Positions 10,601 through 23,507 of a stretch of DNA of 64,000 nt are shown here, in pieces. The stretch comes from Flavobacteriaceae bacterium (lineage in GTDB: Bacteria; Bacteroidota; Bacteroidia; Flavobacteriales; Flavobacteriaceae), in the NCBI GenBank assembly GCA_024743095.1, contig JANSXF010000013.1, positions 1 through 64,000 on the forward strand. Direction: 5' to 3'. How positions within the stretch are numbered: position 1 is the stretch's first letter; each line of letters begins with the position of its first letter. The position numbers and the translations under genes were made by a program. Under the pieces are notes generated by a model. The model did no database searches, was not told where the DNA came from, and saw only the letters and a program-made list of their open reading frames with translations.

Positions 10601-10657
10601 GGAATCTATCCAAGAACTTCGAGCGCAGCTTTGGGACTACAAGTAAAATTTAAATAA
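7646..10657 (+). CDS. SusC/RagA family TonB-linked outer membrane protein
   Basis: 1003 aa; CarboxypepD_reg domain, plug, DEVVVIGYGTSSKRDVSGAVATI SusC signature. Confidence 0.97.
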   Translation: MDKKLLGKWVGPYVMEPTLYLVVFFTLMLCFTGHASSKDDWAWQNSQIQISGNVVDDQGVPMAFINVVEEGTQNGVTTDMDGNYSIMVSSLEAVLVYSSIGFTTQSIPVGSKRTINVIMQESVSNLDEVVVIGYGTSSKRDVSGAVATISDEDFNSGAITNPLQQISGKAPGVIINQQGSEPGSTPSIRIRGIGSLIGGNDPLVVVNGVQGNMGLLDQIPPNEIKSIDILKDASATAVYGSRGAPGVIIVTTKNNKNGQSTFEYTSTVAVDVLSNKLDVLDAQQWWEQAQLYGVPASANHGSTTDWYDVLTKSGFTQNHTISFGAGTDTFNYRASVSAILQEGVVVNSKNDKYIARLSANQKALNDHLNLTMNINTGVIETSNSIQSIGSVGFTSNLVTNSYFKRPTDPVFDTDGSYYTDPNVFEYLNPYAVAQTTVDERENNNLFVSLDADLDLYKGISLGWFGSWRKTNNTVGFYLPVASTDANAINQNGFANINNSNEDEKLTNVSLSYKNTFGDHKIDALALYEWQQQTYQGNFAQARGFFNDETTYNALQGGDLSDVRSGDISSYKNDRSLVSFLGRINYTLLDKYLITMSYRRDGSSVFGDENKWGDFPAVSLAWRIDEEGFMKDGIFDQLKLRGGYGITGNQQGLFPQQSLSLVSPSGVTYFGGTEISNFQISQNSNGNLKWERKKQANVGLDFSLIDYRLTGSIDAFTATTDDLLFNYTVPQPPFPYNTIAANVGSIRNRGLEVALSYDFIRNEDMQLTLGGNLSLLDNKVLNLSGAIEEVELNTNYIPWGTNSFLIEGEAIGTYSILQHSGINEVGAETVQDINGDGVIDQGTRSPDRVLEGSALPTYNFAINPTFRYKNFDFSMLWRGSGGNKIYNGLKQNLSRMESLGNSNVLESAVDLGLYTSQYGSDLWLEDGDFVRLENVTAGYTINTDKLDYIKSLRISLTANNLLLFTDYSGVDPELNFNGANGFGGDFGIYPRTSSAALGLQVKFK

Positions 10658-10663
10658 GAAAAG

Positions 10664-12160
10664 ATGAAACCAAGATACACTACACTTTTAGGATTAATTA
10701 TTACGCTTTTCCTTTTTTCTTGTACGGATGATGTGGAGGAAAATGTTTACGATAAATATCAAGCCGATGAATTCTATTCCACTCCTGAAGGGGCGGATGT
10801 AGCCTTGGCCGCTGTTTATGCCAATGTAGTCGGTAATTGGGGAGGCCTTGGTTATGCAGGTGCCGACAATGGTTGGTACGATTTAAACTGTATGACGGCG
10901 GATGAGCAGGTGATACCCCATAGGAATACAGGCGATTGGCAATTGGATTTTGCCAGATTGTACAAACACGAATGGCTGCCATCCGACCTGATTGTCAACA
11001 ACACATGGAATTGGCTCTATCGGGCCATTTTTAGTGCCAACCTTGCCGTTGAACAATTGGAAAATGCCGCAGCGGCCCAGACAAAGATTTCAGAAGCCAA
11101 GGTGTTGCGTGCCTTTTTCTATTACCTGTTAATGGACGATTATGGGAATGTGCCCTTCTACACTGAAAACAACATTACTGTAGAGGAATTGCCACAGGCA
11201 AGTAGGCGGGAAGTCTATGATTTTGTGGTGAAAGAACTCGAGGCCAATGTTCCCAATCTGTCCGACACCAAAGGAGGGGAATATTATGGAAGGTTCAATA
11301 CATGGGCGGGATACGCGCTATTGGCAAAAATATACTTGAATGCAGGAGTCTACACGGGAACCCCACAATGGCAAAAATGTTTGGATGCCATTGAATCAAT
11401 GGAAGCGGGAGGATTTTCACTGCATCCCGGAGCAGCAAACGAATCCAGTCCCAATGGCTATCAATATTATGAACTCTTTGGAGACCAACTTCCAGAAGAT
11501 GAAACTATTCTGGCCATGTTTGCAACAGCTAACGTAGTATCCCGAAACATCTATGCCATAAGAAGCCTTAGTGGGCCACATGCCATGGAACTATTCGGCG
11601 TAAGCGGATGGAACGGGGCCATTGTTCCCGAAGATTTTTATAATGGTTATGACGATGCCGATATCAGAAAAGCACAGTTCTTGGTGGGCGAACAACCTGG
11701 AGGTGTAACCTATGTACCCGAAGTGGGGTCATTGGACAATCCAGGTGCCGATCCTTTTGCAGGGGTAAGGAACATCAAGTTTTATCCGGCTACACCTTTG
11801 GATGGCGGGGGAGCATCGAATGATTTTCCGATTTTCAGGTATGCCGATTTTATGTTGATGAAGGCCGAATGCCTTGTCAGGCTTAATGATGCCCCTGCGG
11901 CCAAAGCTTTGGTCGATGCTATAAGACAACGTGCCGGATTGGATGCGTTATCAAACAATCCTACTTTGGAGGATATCTATCGAGAAAGAGGATTTGAGCT
12001 GAATTGGGAAGGTCACCGAAGACAGGATATGATTCGCTTTGGAACATTCTTGGAACCCAATGATTTCAGGGGACAATCGGATGAGTATCGAAAACTGTTT
12101 CCGATACCGACATCAGCTATTGATGCCAACCCTAATCTGCAACAAAATCCAGGATATTAA
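10664..12160 (+). CDS. SusD/RagB family nutrient-binding lipoprotein
   Basis: 498 aa lipoprotein; ends with RERGFELNWEGHRRQDMIRFGTF...FPIPTSAIDANPNLQQNPGY. Confidence 0.97.
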   Translation: MKPRYTTLLGLIITLFLFSCTDDVEENVYDKYQADEFYSTPEGADVALAAVYANVVGNWGGLGYAGADNGWYDLNCMTADEQVIPHRNTGDWQLDFARLYKHEWLPSDLIVNNTWNWLYRAIFSANLAVEQLENAAAAQTKISEAKVLRAFFYYLLMDDYGNVPFYTENNITVEELPQASRREVYDFVVKELEANVPNLSDTKGGEYYGRFNTWAGYALLAKIYLNAGVYTGTPQWQKCLDAIESMEAGGFSLHPGAANESSPNGYQYYELFGDQLPEDETILAMFATANVVSRNIYAIRSLSGPHAMELFGVSGWNGAIVPEDFYNGYDDADIRKAQFLVGEQPGGVTYVPEVGSLDNPGADPFAGVRNIKFYPATPLDGGGASNDFPIFRYADFMLMKAECLVRLNDAPAAKALVDAIRQRAGLDALSNNPTLEDIYRERGFELNWEGHRRQDMIRFGTFLEPNDFRGQSDEYRKLFPIPTSAIDANPNLQQNPGY

Positions 12161-12171
12161 AATTTAGCAAT

Positions 12172-13263
12172 ATGAAAATTATCAATCACAATATAGTGTT
12201 CGCATGGATCGCCTTTCTAGGTCTGGGCTTGACCAGTTGCGAAAATGAAGATGACGCTTCAATGTATGTAAACGATGAACTGACCACATTGAAGGAAGTA
12301 AACTTTGAAGGAACACCACAAGTATCCCCAAGGGATATCGTTTTGACACAGGAAATGCAGGACGAACCGGCCATAAATGTTTCTTGGAACAAGGTGGTTT
12401 ACCCTATTGCGGAAGCTCAGGTGGAATACACTTTGCAATTTGATGTGCCCTCGGACACCTTGGGAGAAACAGCATGGCAGAATGCGACCAATATCATTGT
12501 GGGAAGCGATGTACTTGGAAAGCAAATGGACGTAAAGACGTTAAATGCTATGGCCAAGAGTTTTGGTCTTCAAGCAGACATCAAGGAAACCCTAGTTTAT
12601 CGTGTGCAAGCCTATATGGACAGGGCCATTTACTCCAAGGCAGGATCGTTTAAAGTAACGCCCTACGACCAAACGGTAAGTAGTGCTGTAGTTTATGTTC
12701 CCGGCACCTATCAAGGTTGGGATCCAGCAACAGCGGCTACCTTGTCCGAAACCGGCCAATCCGGAGTTTTTGAGGGCATCATTACTTTTGATGATTCCGC
12801 GGCTTTGGACTTTAAGTTCACTACTGGCCCTAACTGGGACGAAAATTATGGAGGCGATGGCAATGGAAACTTGGTTCAAGATGGAGACAATGCATCTGTT
12901 CCCTCCATCGGTTCCTATAAGATTACGGTCAATTTGGACAACCTGACCTGGATGGCCGAGCCCTATTCCTTCGGAATTATTGGAACAGCCACTCCGGGAG
13001 GATGGGACAGCGATACTGATATGACCTATAATTACCAAGAAGGCCTATGGGAATTTACGGGCGATTTGGTAGCAGGTGCACTTAAGTTTCGATTGAACGA
13101 TGAGTGGACAGTGAATTATGGTTCGCAGAACAACACCGATTTTGTTGCCTATCTGGACGATCCTGGAGCACATAATGTGGAAGCCGCAGGAACCTATCGC
13201 ATTACATTCAGGATAGACAGTGAAGATGCAAGTGTGGCCTATTACACGCTGGAAGCTCAATAA
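12172..13263 (+). CDS. SusE-domain outer membrane starch-binding lipoprotein (SusE/SusF-like)
   Basis: 363 aa lipoprotein (LGLTSCENEDD) between SusD and amylase; repeated YVPGTYQGWDPATAATLSE / GIIGTATPGGWDSDTDM SusE/F binding motifs. Confidence 0.9.
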   Translation: MKIINHNIVFAWIAFLGLGLTSCENEDDASMYVNDELTTLKEVNFEGTPQVSPRDIVLTQEMQDEPAINVSWNKVVYPIAEAQVEYTLQFDVPSDTLGETAWQNATNIIVGSDVLGKQMDVKTLNAMAKSFGLQADIKETLVYRVQAYMDRAIYSKAGSFKVTPYDQTVSSAVVYVPGTYQGWDPATAATLSETGQSGVFEGIITFDDSAALDFKFTTGPNWDENYGGDGNGNLVQDGDNASVPSIGSYKITVNLDNLTWMAEPYSFGIIGTATPGGWDSDTDMTYNYQEGLWEFTGDLVAGALKFRLNDEWTVNYGSQNNTDFVAYLDDPGAHNVEAAGTYRITFRIDSEDASVAYYTLEAQ

Positions 13264-13405
13264 CGTTGAAATCGTGGGAGTGTGCCTTGCAATGGCCATT
13301 CCCATAACAATTGACAATCATTTTGATTTTCAAATAGAATCTAATAAAAAAACAATGGTACAGGGGTGTGGAAACAGCCACATCCCTTTCAATAAAACAT
13401 ATAAA

Positions 13406-16970
<3,565 letters not shown>

Positions 16971-17030
16971 GATTCTGAAGATGGTAAAGACCAGTTTTGT
17001 TTTTATTAGATAGTAGTGCATCTATAAAGG

Positions 17031-17061
17031 AAGCCGTCTCATTATCAAAATGAGGCGGCTT
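17031..17061. terminator. Hairpin terminator between GH97 gene and ssrA
   Basis: AAGCCGTCTCATT-ATCAA-AATGAGGCGGCTT, 13-bp stem with one G.T pair. Confidence 0.75.
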
Positions 17062-17086
17062 CATTATCTATTGTTTTGATGTGTTT

Positions 17087-17486
17087 TGGTGGAGCCGGAG
17101 GGATTCGAACCCTCGTCCAAACAAGCAATAACCATGCTTTCTACATGCTTAGTATCTGATTGATTTTCGATGCATGCCTGACCAGATACGGCCTAACATA
17201 CACTTATCTTCTTTAGGTTTTAGAGGTGTCGCCAAAGCGAACGGACACCCTTGTGTTGACTTTTTTGGTGCTCCTAAACGAATCGCCGTCAACAAGGGCT
17301 ATTCAGGAACATCTCGCTTCCCTACCTTGTAGGGACGAGGCAAATCTTACTATAATTCAGATTATGCGGCAAGAGCGTAATTATTTTCGCCAATTAAAAG
17401 TGTGAAACATGAGATTAACGAGCTGTATCCCAGCGCTCGGCATGCTTACATCGCCATTGGTCTTGCTGTCAAAACCGGTCGGCCCC
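17087..17486 (-). ncRNA. ssrA: tmRNA (transfer-messenger RNA), tag ...GENNYALAA*
   Basis: Minus strand 5' GGGGCCGACCGG...; internal ORF GGC GAA AAT AAT TAC GCT CTT GCC GCA TAA; 3' GGACGAGGGTTCGAATCCCTCCGGCTCCACCA. Confidence 0.96.
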
Positions 17487-17808
17487 ATAGTGAGTTAGGT
17501 AAGTGTTACTGACCATAAACGAATTATGTCCTGAGTACTTCGTCTACGTTTAGCATAAACTATGTCGAAGGACTTTAACAATACTCACTTTTTTATCAAA
17601 GAACTTGGCCTGCACTGAGCCCAGTCGAAGTGTGGGCTTACCCCAAATATTGCTCCGCAACATTTTGGTCGGGCCATCGGCCGTATACGGTATCTGCCTC
17701 TATCCCCAACGCGGTCGGCAAAGGTAACGCATATCCATCAAATAATAAAAAGTTTGCTTGCCCTGCCTTTTCCCCTTATTTTGGTCAATAATTATACCAA
17801 AATACTAT

Positions 17809-19014
17809 ATGAAGTTCGGAATCATCAGAGAGCGTAAAAATCCACCCGATCGTAGGGTTGTGCTGTCACCAAGGGAATGTCAAAATGTCTTGTCCAAATT
17901 CCCAAAGGCCGAGATTGTGGTGGAATCATCTCCAATTCGAGTGTTTTCGGACCAAGAGTATACAGGTAAAGGTCTACCGGTGGTCAAGGATATGGAAACC
18001 TGTGAAGTACTTCTTGGCGTAAAGGAAGTTCCAATAGAAGTATTGATTCCCAACAAAAAATATTTTTTCTTTTCCCATACCATCAAAAAACAGCCATACA
18101 ACAGGAAATTGCTTCGAGCCATTTTGGAAAAAAATATCGAACTGTACGATCACGAAGTCATCACCAACCCCAAAGGAGCTAGATTGGTGGCCTTTGGCCG
18201 ATATGCAGGGATTGTAGGTGCCTACAATGGCTTTAGGGCCTATGGGCTAAAGTATGACTTGTACCGATTGCCCAAGGCCGAATCTCTTCTGGACCAACAG
18301 GCTTTGATTACCGAGCTTAAAAAAATAGAACTGCCAAACATAAAAATATTGGTGACCGGCAAAGGTAGGGTGGGCAATGGGGCAAAGGAAATGCTCGATG
18401 GTATGGAATTAAAAAAAGTGGGTGTTTCCGAATACTTGAACGATTTTTTCGAAGAGCCCGTATATTGCCAAATAGACGCATCCGAGTATAACAAAAGAAA
18501 GGACGGCACTCGTGGTAACAAAGCCGATTTTTTTGAAAATCCAGAAGCCTATAAATCCAACTTTTTCCGTTTTGCCGAAGTTACCGATTTCTATATTGCG
18601 GGACATTTCTATGGGGACGGTGCCCCATATCTCTATACCAGGGAAGATGCCAAACAACCTGATTTTAATATTAAGGTAGTGGCTGATATCAGTTGCGATA
18701 TAGATGGCCCGGTCGCATCCACCATTCGTCCATCCACAATTGCAGACCCCATTTATGGCTATGATCCCGTATCCGAAAAAGAAACCGATTTTATGGCAGA
18801 AAATGCCATAGCCGTAATGGCAGTGGATAACCTGCCCTGCGAATTGCCAAGGGATGCCAGTGTGGGCTTCGGTGAGGCATTTTCCAAATATGTGATTCCC
18901 TCTTTTTTCAATAGCGATAAAGACGGAGTTCTGGAAAGAGCCCGTATGACCCAAAACGGAAAGTTGACCGAAAGATATGCCTATCTGCAAGATTATGTTG
19001 ACGGTAAAGAATAG
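17809..19014 (+). CDS. Saccharopine/alanine dehydrogenase-like (AlaDh/PNT N-terminal domain) NAD(P)-dependent oxidoreductase
   Basis: In-frame internal start MKFGIIRERKNPPDRRVVLSPREC; ILVTGKGRVGNGAKEML; ADISCDIDGPVASTIRPSTIADPIYGYD. Confidence 0.82.
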   Translation: MKFGIIRERKNPPDRRVVLSPRECQNVLSKFPKAEIVVESSPIRVFSDQEYTGKGLPVVKDMETCEVLLGVKEVPIEVLIPNKKYFFFSHTIKKQPYNRKLLRAILEKNIELYDHEVITNPKGARLVAFGRYAGIVGAYNGFRAYGLKYDLYRLPKAESLLDQQALITELKKIELPNIKILVTGKGRVGNGAKEMLDGMELKKVGVSEYLNDFFEEPVYCQIDASEYNKRKDGTRGNKADFFENPEAYKSNFFRFAEVTDFYIAGHFYGDGAPYLYTREDAKQPDFNIKVVADISCDIDGPVASTIRPSTIADPIYGYDPVSEKETDFMAENAIAVMAVDNLPCELPRDASVGFGEAFSKYVIPSFFNSDKDGVLERARMTQNGKLTERYAYLQDYVDGKE

Positions 19015-19094
19015 TCCTTTGTCCAAAAACAATAGCTAAAAGTTGGCTGCGGTTTGTTTTTTAGTATATTGTATGTCCTAATTCTCATAAAACA

Positions 19095-19364
19095 GTGAAA
19101 TTCAATTGGGTATTTTCTGGAGATGACAATCCAGCAATGCAACGGATCTGTATCGATTTGGAATACAGTCTCAGACCAAGGATCATGAGATTCTTGCTGT
19201 CCAGATTGGATGTTGATACTGATTTCTCCAGCTTTCATTTTACTGTAGATGTTGACAATAAACGAGTTTACATAGCAGATAAAACCCCTAAGGAGTATAC
19301 AATTCAAATTTTGCAAGGTTTTGACCAAGCTATCAATGGGTCTTCTTTTTCTTCTGTTGCTTAA
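19095..19364 (+). CDS. Small hypothetical protein (GTG start)
   Basis: 89 aa ORF from GTG; acidic/basic balanced, no recognised domain. Confidence 0.55.
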   Translation: MKFNWVFSGDDNPAMQRICIDLEYSLRPRIMRFLLSRLDVDTDFSSFHFTVDVDNKRVYIADKTPKEYTIQILQGFDQAINGSSFSSVA

Positions 19365-19475
19365 TATTGCCATTAACCCTTTTTCCTACACATCACAATT
19401 AATAAATATTTAAGGTTGTTATAGTTGCAAAACGTAAATTCCTGTTTAATTTTGTCGGTTTAAAATCTCAGTACG

Positions 19476-19931
19476 TTGCACAAAGATTTGATCATAGCAG
19501 CACTTTGGAGTATTTCCCCTTTTGGTGAGGCCAAGGTTGGCATTCCTTACGGAATGTACCAAGGAGTTAACGAGTACACCGTATTCATTGTTTGTTTTTT
19601 GGCCAACGTAATGGTATTTCCGCTAATGATGTTCTTTTTGGAGTATATCAACCGTCATTTGATCAAATGGCGTTTCTATAAAAAGTCAGCTGTCTTTGTG
19701 GGACAAAGGGCAAAAAAAGGTTCTGGAAACAAAATACAGCGTTTCGGGTTCTTGGGCATAGTGTTGTTTGTTATGATCCCCCTTCCTGGCACCGGGGTCT
19801 ATGCAGGCAGTATTGCTGCATATCTTTTCAAGATGAAAAAACGCGAAGCCTTTGCAGCAAACACCATTGGAATCTTTTTCTCCTCTGTAATTATTTGGGT
19901 GGCTACATATATGTCTATAGAAGGCGTTTAA
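19476..19931 (+). CDS. Small multidrug export protein-like (COG2426) membrane protein
   Basis: 151 aa (TTG start); SPFGEAKVGIPYG...FVMIPLPGTGVYAGSIAAYLFKM. Confidence 0.8.
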   Translation: MHKDLIIAALWSISPFGEAKVGIPYGMYQGVNEYTVFIVCFLANVMVFPLMMFFLEYINRHLIKWRFYKKSAVFVGQRAKKGSGNKIQRFGFLGIVLFVMIPLPGTGVYAGSIAAYLFKMKKREAFAANTIGIFFSSVIIWVATYMSIEGV

Positions 19932-20017
19932 GACAATAGTTTTTTTGATTTTTACCATTGTTAAGGTTGGATTTGTTTATTTTGCCTTGAACAGATCGTT
20001 AACCTAAAAAGATTTCT

Positions 20018-20890
20018 ATGGCTTCTGGTTTTTTTGCCGTTTTGGATGATATTTCCGCACTTATGGATGATGTGGCAACGATGAGCAAAGTTGCCACAAA
20101 AAAAACAGCAGGTATTTTAGGTGATGACTTGGCGGTGAATGCCGAAAAGGCGACAGGATTTTTATCCAGCCGGGAAATTCCCGTACTATGGGCCATTACC
20201 AAAGGTTCTTTTTTGAACAAGTTGATCATTCTGCCCATAGCATTTTTGTTGAGTGCCTATCTGCCCGTTGCTATTACAGTTATCTTGATTTTGGGAGGTG
20301 TCTATCTGGCCTATGAAGGGGCCGAAAAGGTGTACGAGTACATTTTTCATAGAGGGGAGGAAGCCCATGACCCCGATCCCACCGAAATTCCCGAAGAAGA
20401 TTTGCCGGAACTGGAGAAACAAAAAATAAAACAGGCCATCATAACCGATTTTATCCTTTCCATTGAAATTGTGATCATCGCCTTGAGCACTGTGGTAAAC
20501 GAACCATTGACCATACGGATAGCTACGGTATCTGTTGTAGCCTTGTTGGCAACAGTTGGTGTATATGGCATTGTTGCCTTGATTGTACGAATGGACGATT
20601 ATGGCTACCGGCTTATTAACTTAAATGAGGAGACCGACAGCTTTTCAGATAAGGTGGGCATGATATTGGTGAATGCGCTTCCCAAAATAATTAAGGGCCT
20701 GTCCATTGTAGGTACATTGGCCCTATTGTTGGTTTCAGGTGGTATTTTTACCCATAACATTGATTTTTTTTACCATTTGTTCCCAAGCCTCCCCAGTATG
20801 CTAAAGGATTTTATTTTTGGGCTGGTCATCGGATTCGTTGCGCTTCTTTTGTTGAAGTTGGTCAATAAGCTGTTCAAACGCAAATCCTAA
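20018..20890 (+). CDS. DUF808 (YedI-like) membrane protein
   Basis: MASGFFAVLDDISALMDDVATMSKVATKKTAGILGDDLAVNAEKATG. Confidence 0.92.
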   Translation: MASGFFAVLDDISALMDDVATMSKVATKKTAGILGDDLAVNAEKATGFLSSREIPVLWAITKGSFLNKLIILPIAFLLSAYLPVAITVILILGGVYLAYEGAEKVYEYIFHRGEEAHDPDPTEIPEEDLPELEKQKIKQAIITDFILSIEIVIIALSTVVNEPLTIRIATVSVVALLATVGVYGIVALIVRMDDYGYRLINLNEETDSFSDKVGMILVNALPKIIKGLSIVGTLALLLVSGGIFTHNIDFFYHLFPSLPSMLKDFIFGLVIGFVALLLLKLVNKLFKRKS

Positions 20891-20903
20891 GCAAGTCATT
20901 TTT

Positions 20904-21272
20904 ATGAATCCAGCCGAAGAGTATATCATCAACCAGACAGAGCCTTACAGAAGCATTTTATTGCACATAAAAGCTGTAATCGAGTCTATTGTTCCTGATA
21001 TTGACATGAAATACAAATGGAACATTCCTTGCTTTTATGCAGGCAAACAGCCCATTTGCTATTTAAATGTTTCCCGAAAAAAGAGGTATGTGGACATTGC
21101 CTTTTGGAATTCGGCCCATCTAACATTGCATTTGGATAAAATGGTCAATGAAAACCGAAAGGTGGTCAAATCACTTCGCTATTTTTCGTTGGAAGAAATC
21201 GACCAAGAGGTGTTGGTGGAAGTTTTACAGGAATGCTATTCGCTTAAACATAAAGGATTTTACAAAAAGTAG
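20904..21272 (+). CDS. DUF1801 domain protein
   Basis: 122 aa; ADIDMKYKWNIPCFYAGKQPICYLNVSRKKRYVDIAFW pattern. Confidence 0.8.
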   Translation: MNPAEEYIINQTEPYRSILLHIKAVIESIVPDIDMKYKWNIPCFYAGKQPICYLNVSRKKRYVDIAFWNSAHLTLHLDKMVNENRKVVKSLRYFSLEEIDQEVLVEVLQECYSLKHKGFYKK

Positions 21273-21274
21273 AT

Positions 21275-22870
21275 TTAGGAAGGTGCGAGTTCTTTTTTAG
21301 AGGTGTTCAGTTTAAAGAAAGCTATCCAGAGCGATACAATTCCCAATATCAACCAGAGCAAATCTACCAAAAGAATGTGCTGGTGTCCATTTTGATACGC
21401 AATCCACATCCAATTGCCCGTTGCAACTCCATTTGCAATCGGAACCAACAATCCTAAAATACCACCAGAGATCAATGTCCATTTATTGGTAAAGGCAATA
21501 TTCTTTTTAAGGATAAAGAAAACAGATGCAGCTAACCAAACAAGAAAATAGGTTTGGTACAAAAAGGTGCGGTTGACTTCTGTTGCAAACTTTACAACAA
21601 TAAACTCTAAGGCAGTAACAGGAAGTAGGGTAAGGCAGATGGCCATATACCAATTGGCTACTTGCGCATTGAATTTTCTACGTTTTTCCGGGATATTCTT
21701 TTTATCACGGGCCACGAGCCAGATCATAATCCCGGATAGGATAACAAAACAGGAGACCAGTCCAAGAATAAAGGATATTAAACGAAGCCCGATGCCCGCA
21801 TAATCACCAAAGTGAAGACGGAACATCATATTTTTAACTCCATCCAAATATGAATTGTTCTTGGCGGGAACCTTTTCGTCTACGATGGAACCATTGGCCA
21901 TATTGTAGATTCGGTATCCAAGACCATTTAATTTAGTTTCGTAACCAAGGTATCCGCTGATGGCAGCATGCATGTTTTTGTCCCCGTAATTAAAGATGTG
22001 GGTTTCGGTCATTCTAAAACTGGGCCACTCCTCCTTCATTTGGTCCACAAGTTGATCAAGATGGATTTCTTTGTTCAGTTTTCCGTTCTGAAATTCATAT
22101 ACGGGATGATTGTACTCTAGGTCTTCGAATAGTTTGTTTTGGTCCCCGCCGTACATGCCCATCACCACAGGAAGAATCAAAACGCCTTTCAGCAAAAAGA
22201 AAGCTCCGGTAACGGCATACACAAATTGAAAAGGGAAACCGATTACTCCTAAAGCAGTATGGGCATCCGTCCAAATAGTTTTGATCTTGGCCCAAGGTCT
22301 GAAGGTGTAAAAGTTGGAGACAATCTTGTTCCAATGCACCAAGATTCCCGTAATAATGGCAAATAAGAAGAAGAAGGCCACCAATCCCGATAAATATCTG
22401 CCGTAGGGATATGGGATTTGGTCCAAAAAGTGAAGGCGGTACAAGAACTCGCCCAAATGGTAATTGCCCTCGTAGCTTCCTTTGGTATTGTCCACCGTAT
22501 CCAAATAAAAAAAGACGCGGGCTTTGTCTTTTTCAGCAGCAAGAGAGTCTTGAGAAGCCCCAATGCTTACGGAAATATTCCTTTCATTATAATAGTGGCG
22601 CAGCTCCACATCACGCCCATAAAGGTTGTGTTCTTTGGAGAGTTCGTCAAGATATTGGTCCACGCTTCCAGATATTGCATCTTCCTGGGTCACGGAATGT
22701 CCGCGTTGCCAATTGGTAATTTCATCCCTGAAGAAGGAGAACGAACCTGTAAAGAAGATAACGTAAAGTGCAACGCTGATTACGATACCGCTTACGGTAT
22801 GTGTGTGGAACAATATATTATAGATGCGGTTTCCCATGGTTTTAAACAAGTGGATTGGTTTGGTTTCCAA
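21275..22870 (-). CDS. PepSY-associated TM helix protein (siderophore/iron-uptake associated)
   Basis: 531 aa; FHTHTVSGIVISVALYVIFFTGSFSFFRDEI...LYRLHFLDQIPYPYGRYLSGLVAFFFLFAIITGILVHW; MFRLHFGDYAG. Confidence 0.9.
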   Translation of the reverse strand: METKPIHLFKTMGNRIYNILFHTHTVSGIVISVALYVIFFTGSFSFFRDEITNWQRGHSVTQEDAISGSVDQYLDELSKEHNLYGRDVELRHYYNERNISVSIGASQDSLAAEKDKARVFFYLDTVDNTKGSYEGNYHLGEFLYRLHFLDQIPYPYGRYLSGLVAFFFLFAIITGILVHWNKIVSNFYTFRPWAKIKTIWTDAHTALGVIGFPFQFVYAVTGAFFLLKGVLILPVVMGMYGGDQNKLFEDLEYNHPVYEFQNGKLNKEIHLDQLVDQMKEEWPSFRMTETHIFNYGDKNMHAAISGYLGYETKLNGLGYRIYNMANGSIVDEKVPAKNNSYLDGVKNMMFRLHFGDYAGIGLRLISFILGLVSCFVILSGIMIWLVARDKKNIPEKRRKFNAQVANWYMAICLTLLPVTALEFIVVKFATEVNRTFLYQTYFLVWLAASVFFILKKNIAFTNKWTLISGGILGLLVPIANGVATGNWMWIAYQNGHQHILLVDLLWLILGIVSLWIAFFKLNTSKKELAPS

Positions 22871-23141
22871 AATAAAAGATCACAAAGAGCACAAGGCTTG
22901 CCAAAAGATAGATACTCCAAATTTTCCAGCCATTTTTGCCCAAAAAAGCTACAACCATTAAAATGGCCCATAGAATAAAAGCGGAAAACGTACTGGTGAT
23001 GATCACGGTAACGTGATCAAACCAGGCGGCCAGAGCCATATGGAAAGTTACGGCAACGATCAAACCGCCCAAAATGGCAGCGGATATCTTGGCAAAACGT
23101 TGCGAGGTCGACGGAGTCAGGTATTTTTTGTTGGCGGGCAT
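22842..23141 (-). CDS. Small membrane protein of iron-uptake operon
   Basis: 99 aa, three predicted TM segments, overlaps the PepSY gene by 29 nt. Confidence 0.6.
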   Translation of the reverse strand: MPANKKYLTPSTSQRFAKISAAILGGLIVAVTFHMALAAWFDHVTVIITSTFSAFILWAILMVVAFLGKNGWKIWSIYLLASLVLFVIFYFGNQTNPLV

Positions 23142-23144
23142 AGT

Positions 23145-23507
23145 TTAAAACAAAAGAACTTCAAAAATAAATGAACAGGTAAAGGTCAATATTAAAAAAG
23201 TATAGTTCAGCAATCGCAAAGGGGCCAATAGTATAACTAAACTGGCAATCGTCATTAAAATGATAAAAAAGGTGAAGGTTCCTGAACCTATGCCCCAATA
23301 AAAGCAACTCAGCCCCAATGATAAAATCATTAAGGCCAAGCCAATGTATTTGGATGCTTTTTCGTGTTCCCCGATCGACTTTTCAAAGCCCAGATTCCCA
23401 ACGGCCGACATTTTTTTTGATGTACTGTACAGCAGGTAAAAGGAAATCAAGGTTAGAAGGGAAATTCCCGTGAACATGGTTATTGTTTTATACAGTAGGT
23501 GGCACAA
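23145..23507 (-). CDS. Small membrane protein of iron-uptake operon
   Basis: 120 aa, four hydrophobic segments, overlaps the upstream gene by 28 nt. Confidence 0.6.
   Translation of the reverse strand: MCHLLYKTITMFTGISLLTLISFYLLYSTSKKMSAVGNLGFEKSIGEHEKASKYIGLALMILSLGLSCFYWGIGSGTFTFFIILMTIASLVILLAPLRLLNYTFLILTFTCSFIFEVLLF

Noticed and set aside
13220-13405. 62-aa N-terminal extension of the GH13 ORF overlapping SusE
   Set aside because: The in-frame Met at 13406 starts a clear lipoprotein signal peptide (MRHFIYLVLTLFVSVGMGAC); the extension is not secretion-compatible.
18409-19032. 207-aa antisense ORF over the dehydrogenase
   Set aside because: Shadow ORF; the + strand product has clear dehydrogenase motifs.
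22418-22978. 186-aa + strand ORF opposite the PepSY gene
   Set aside because: Shadow of a convincing minus-strand membrane protein.
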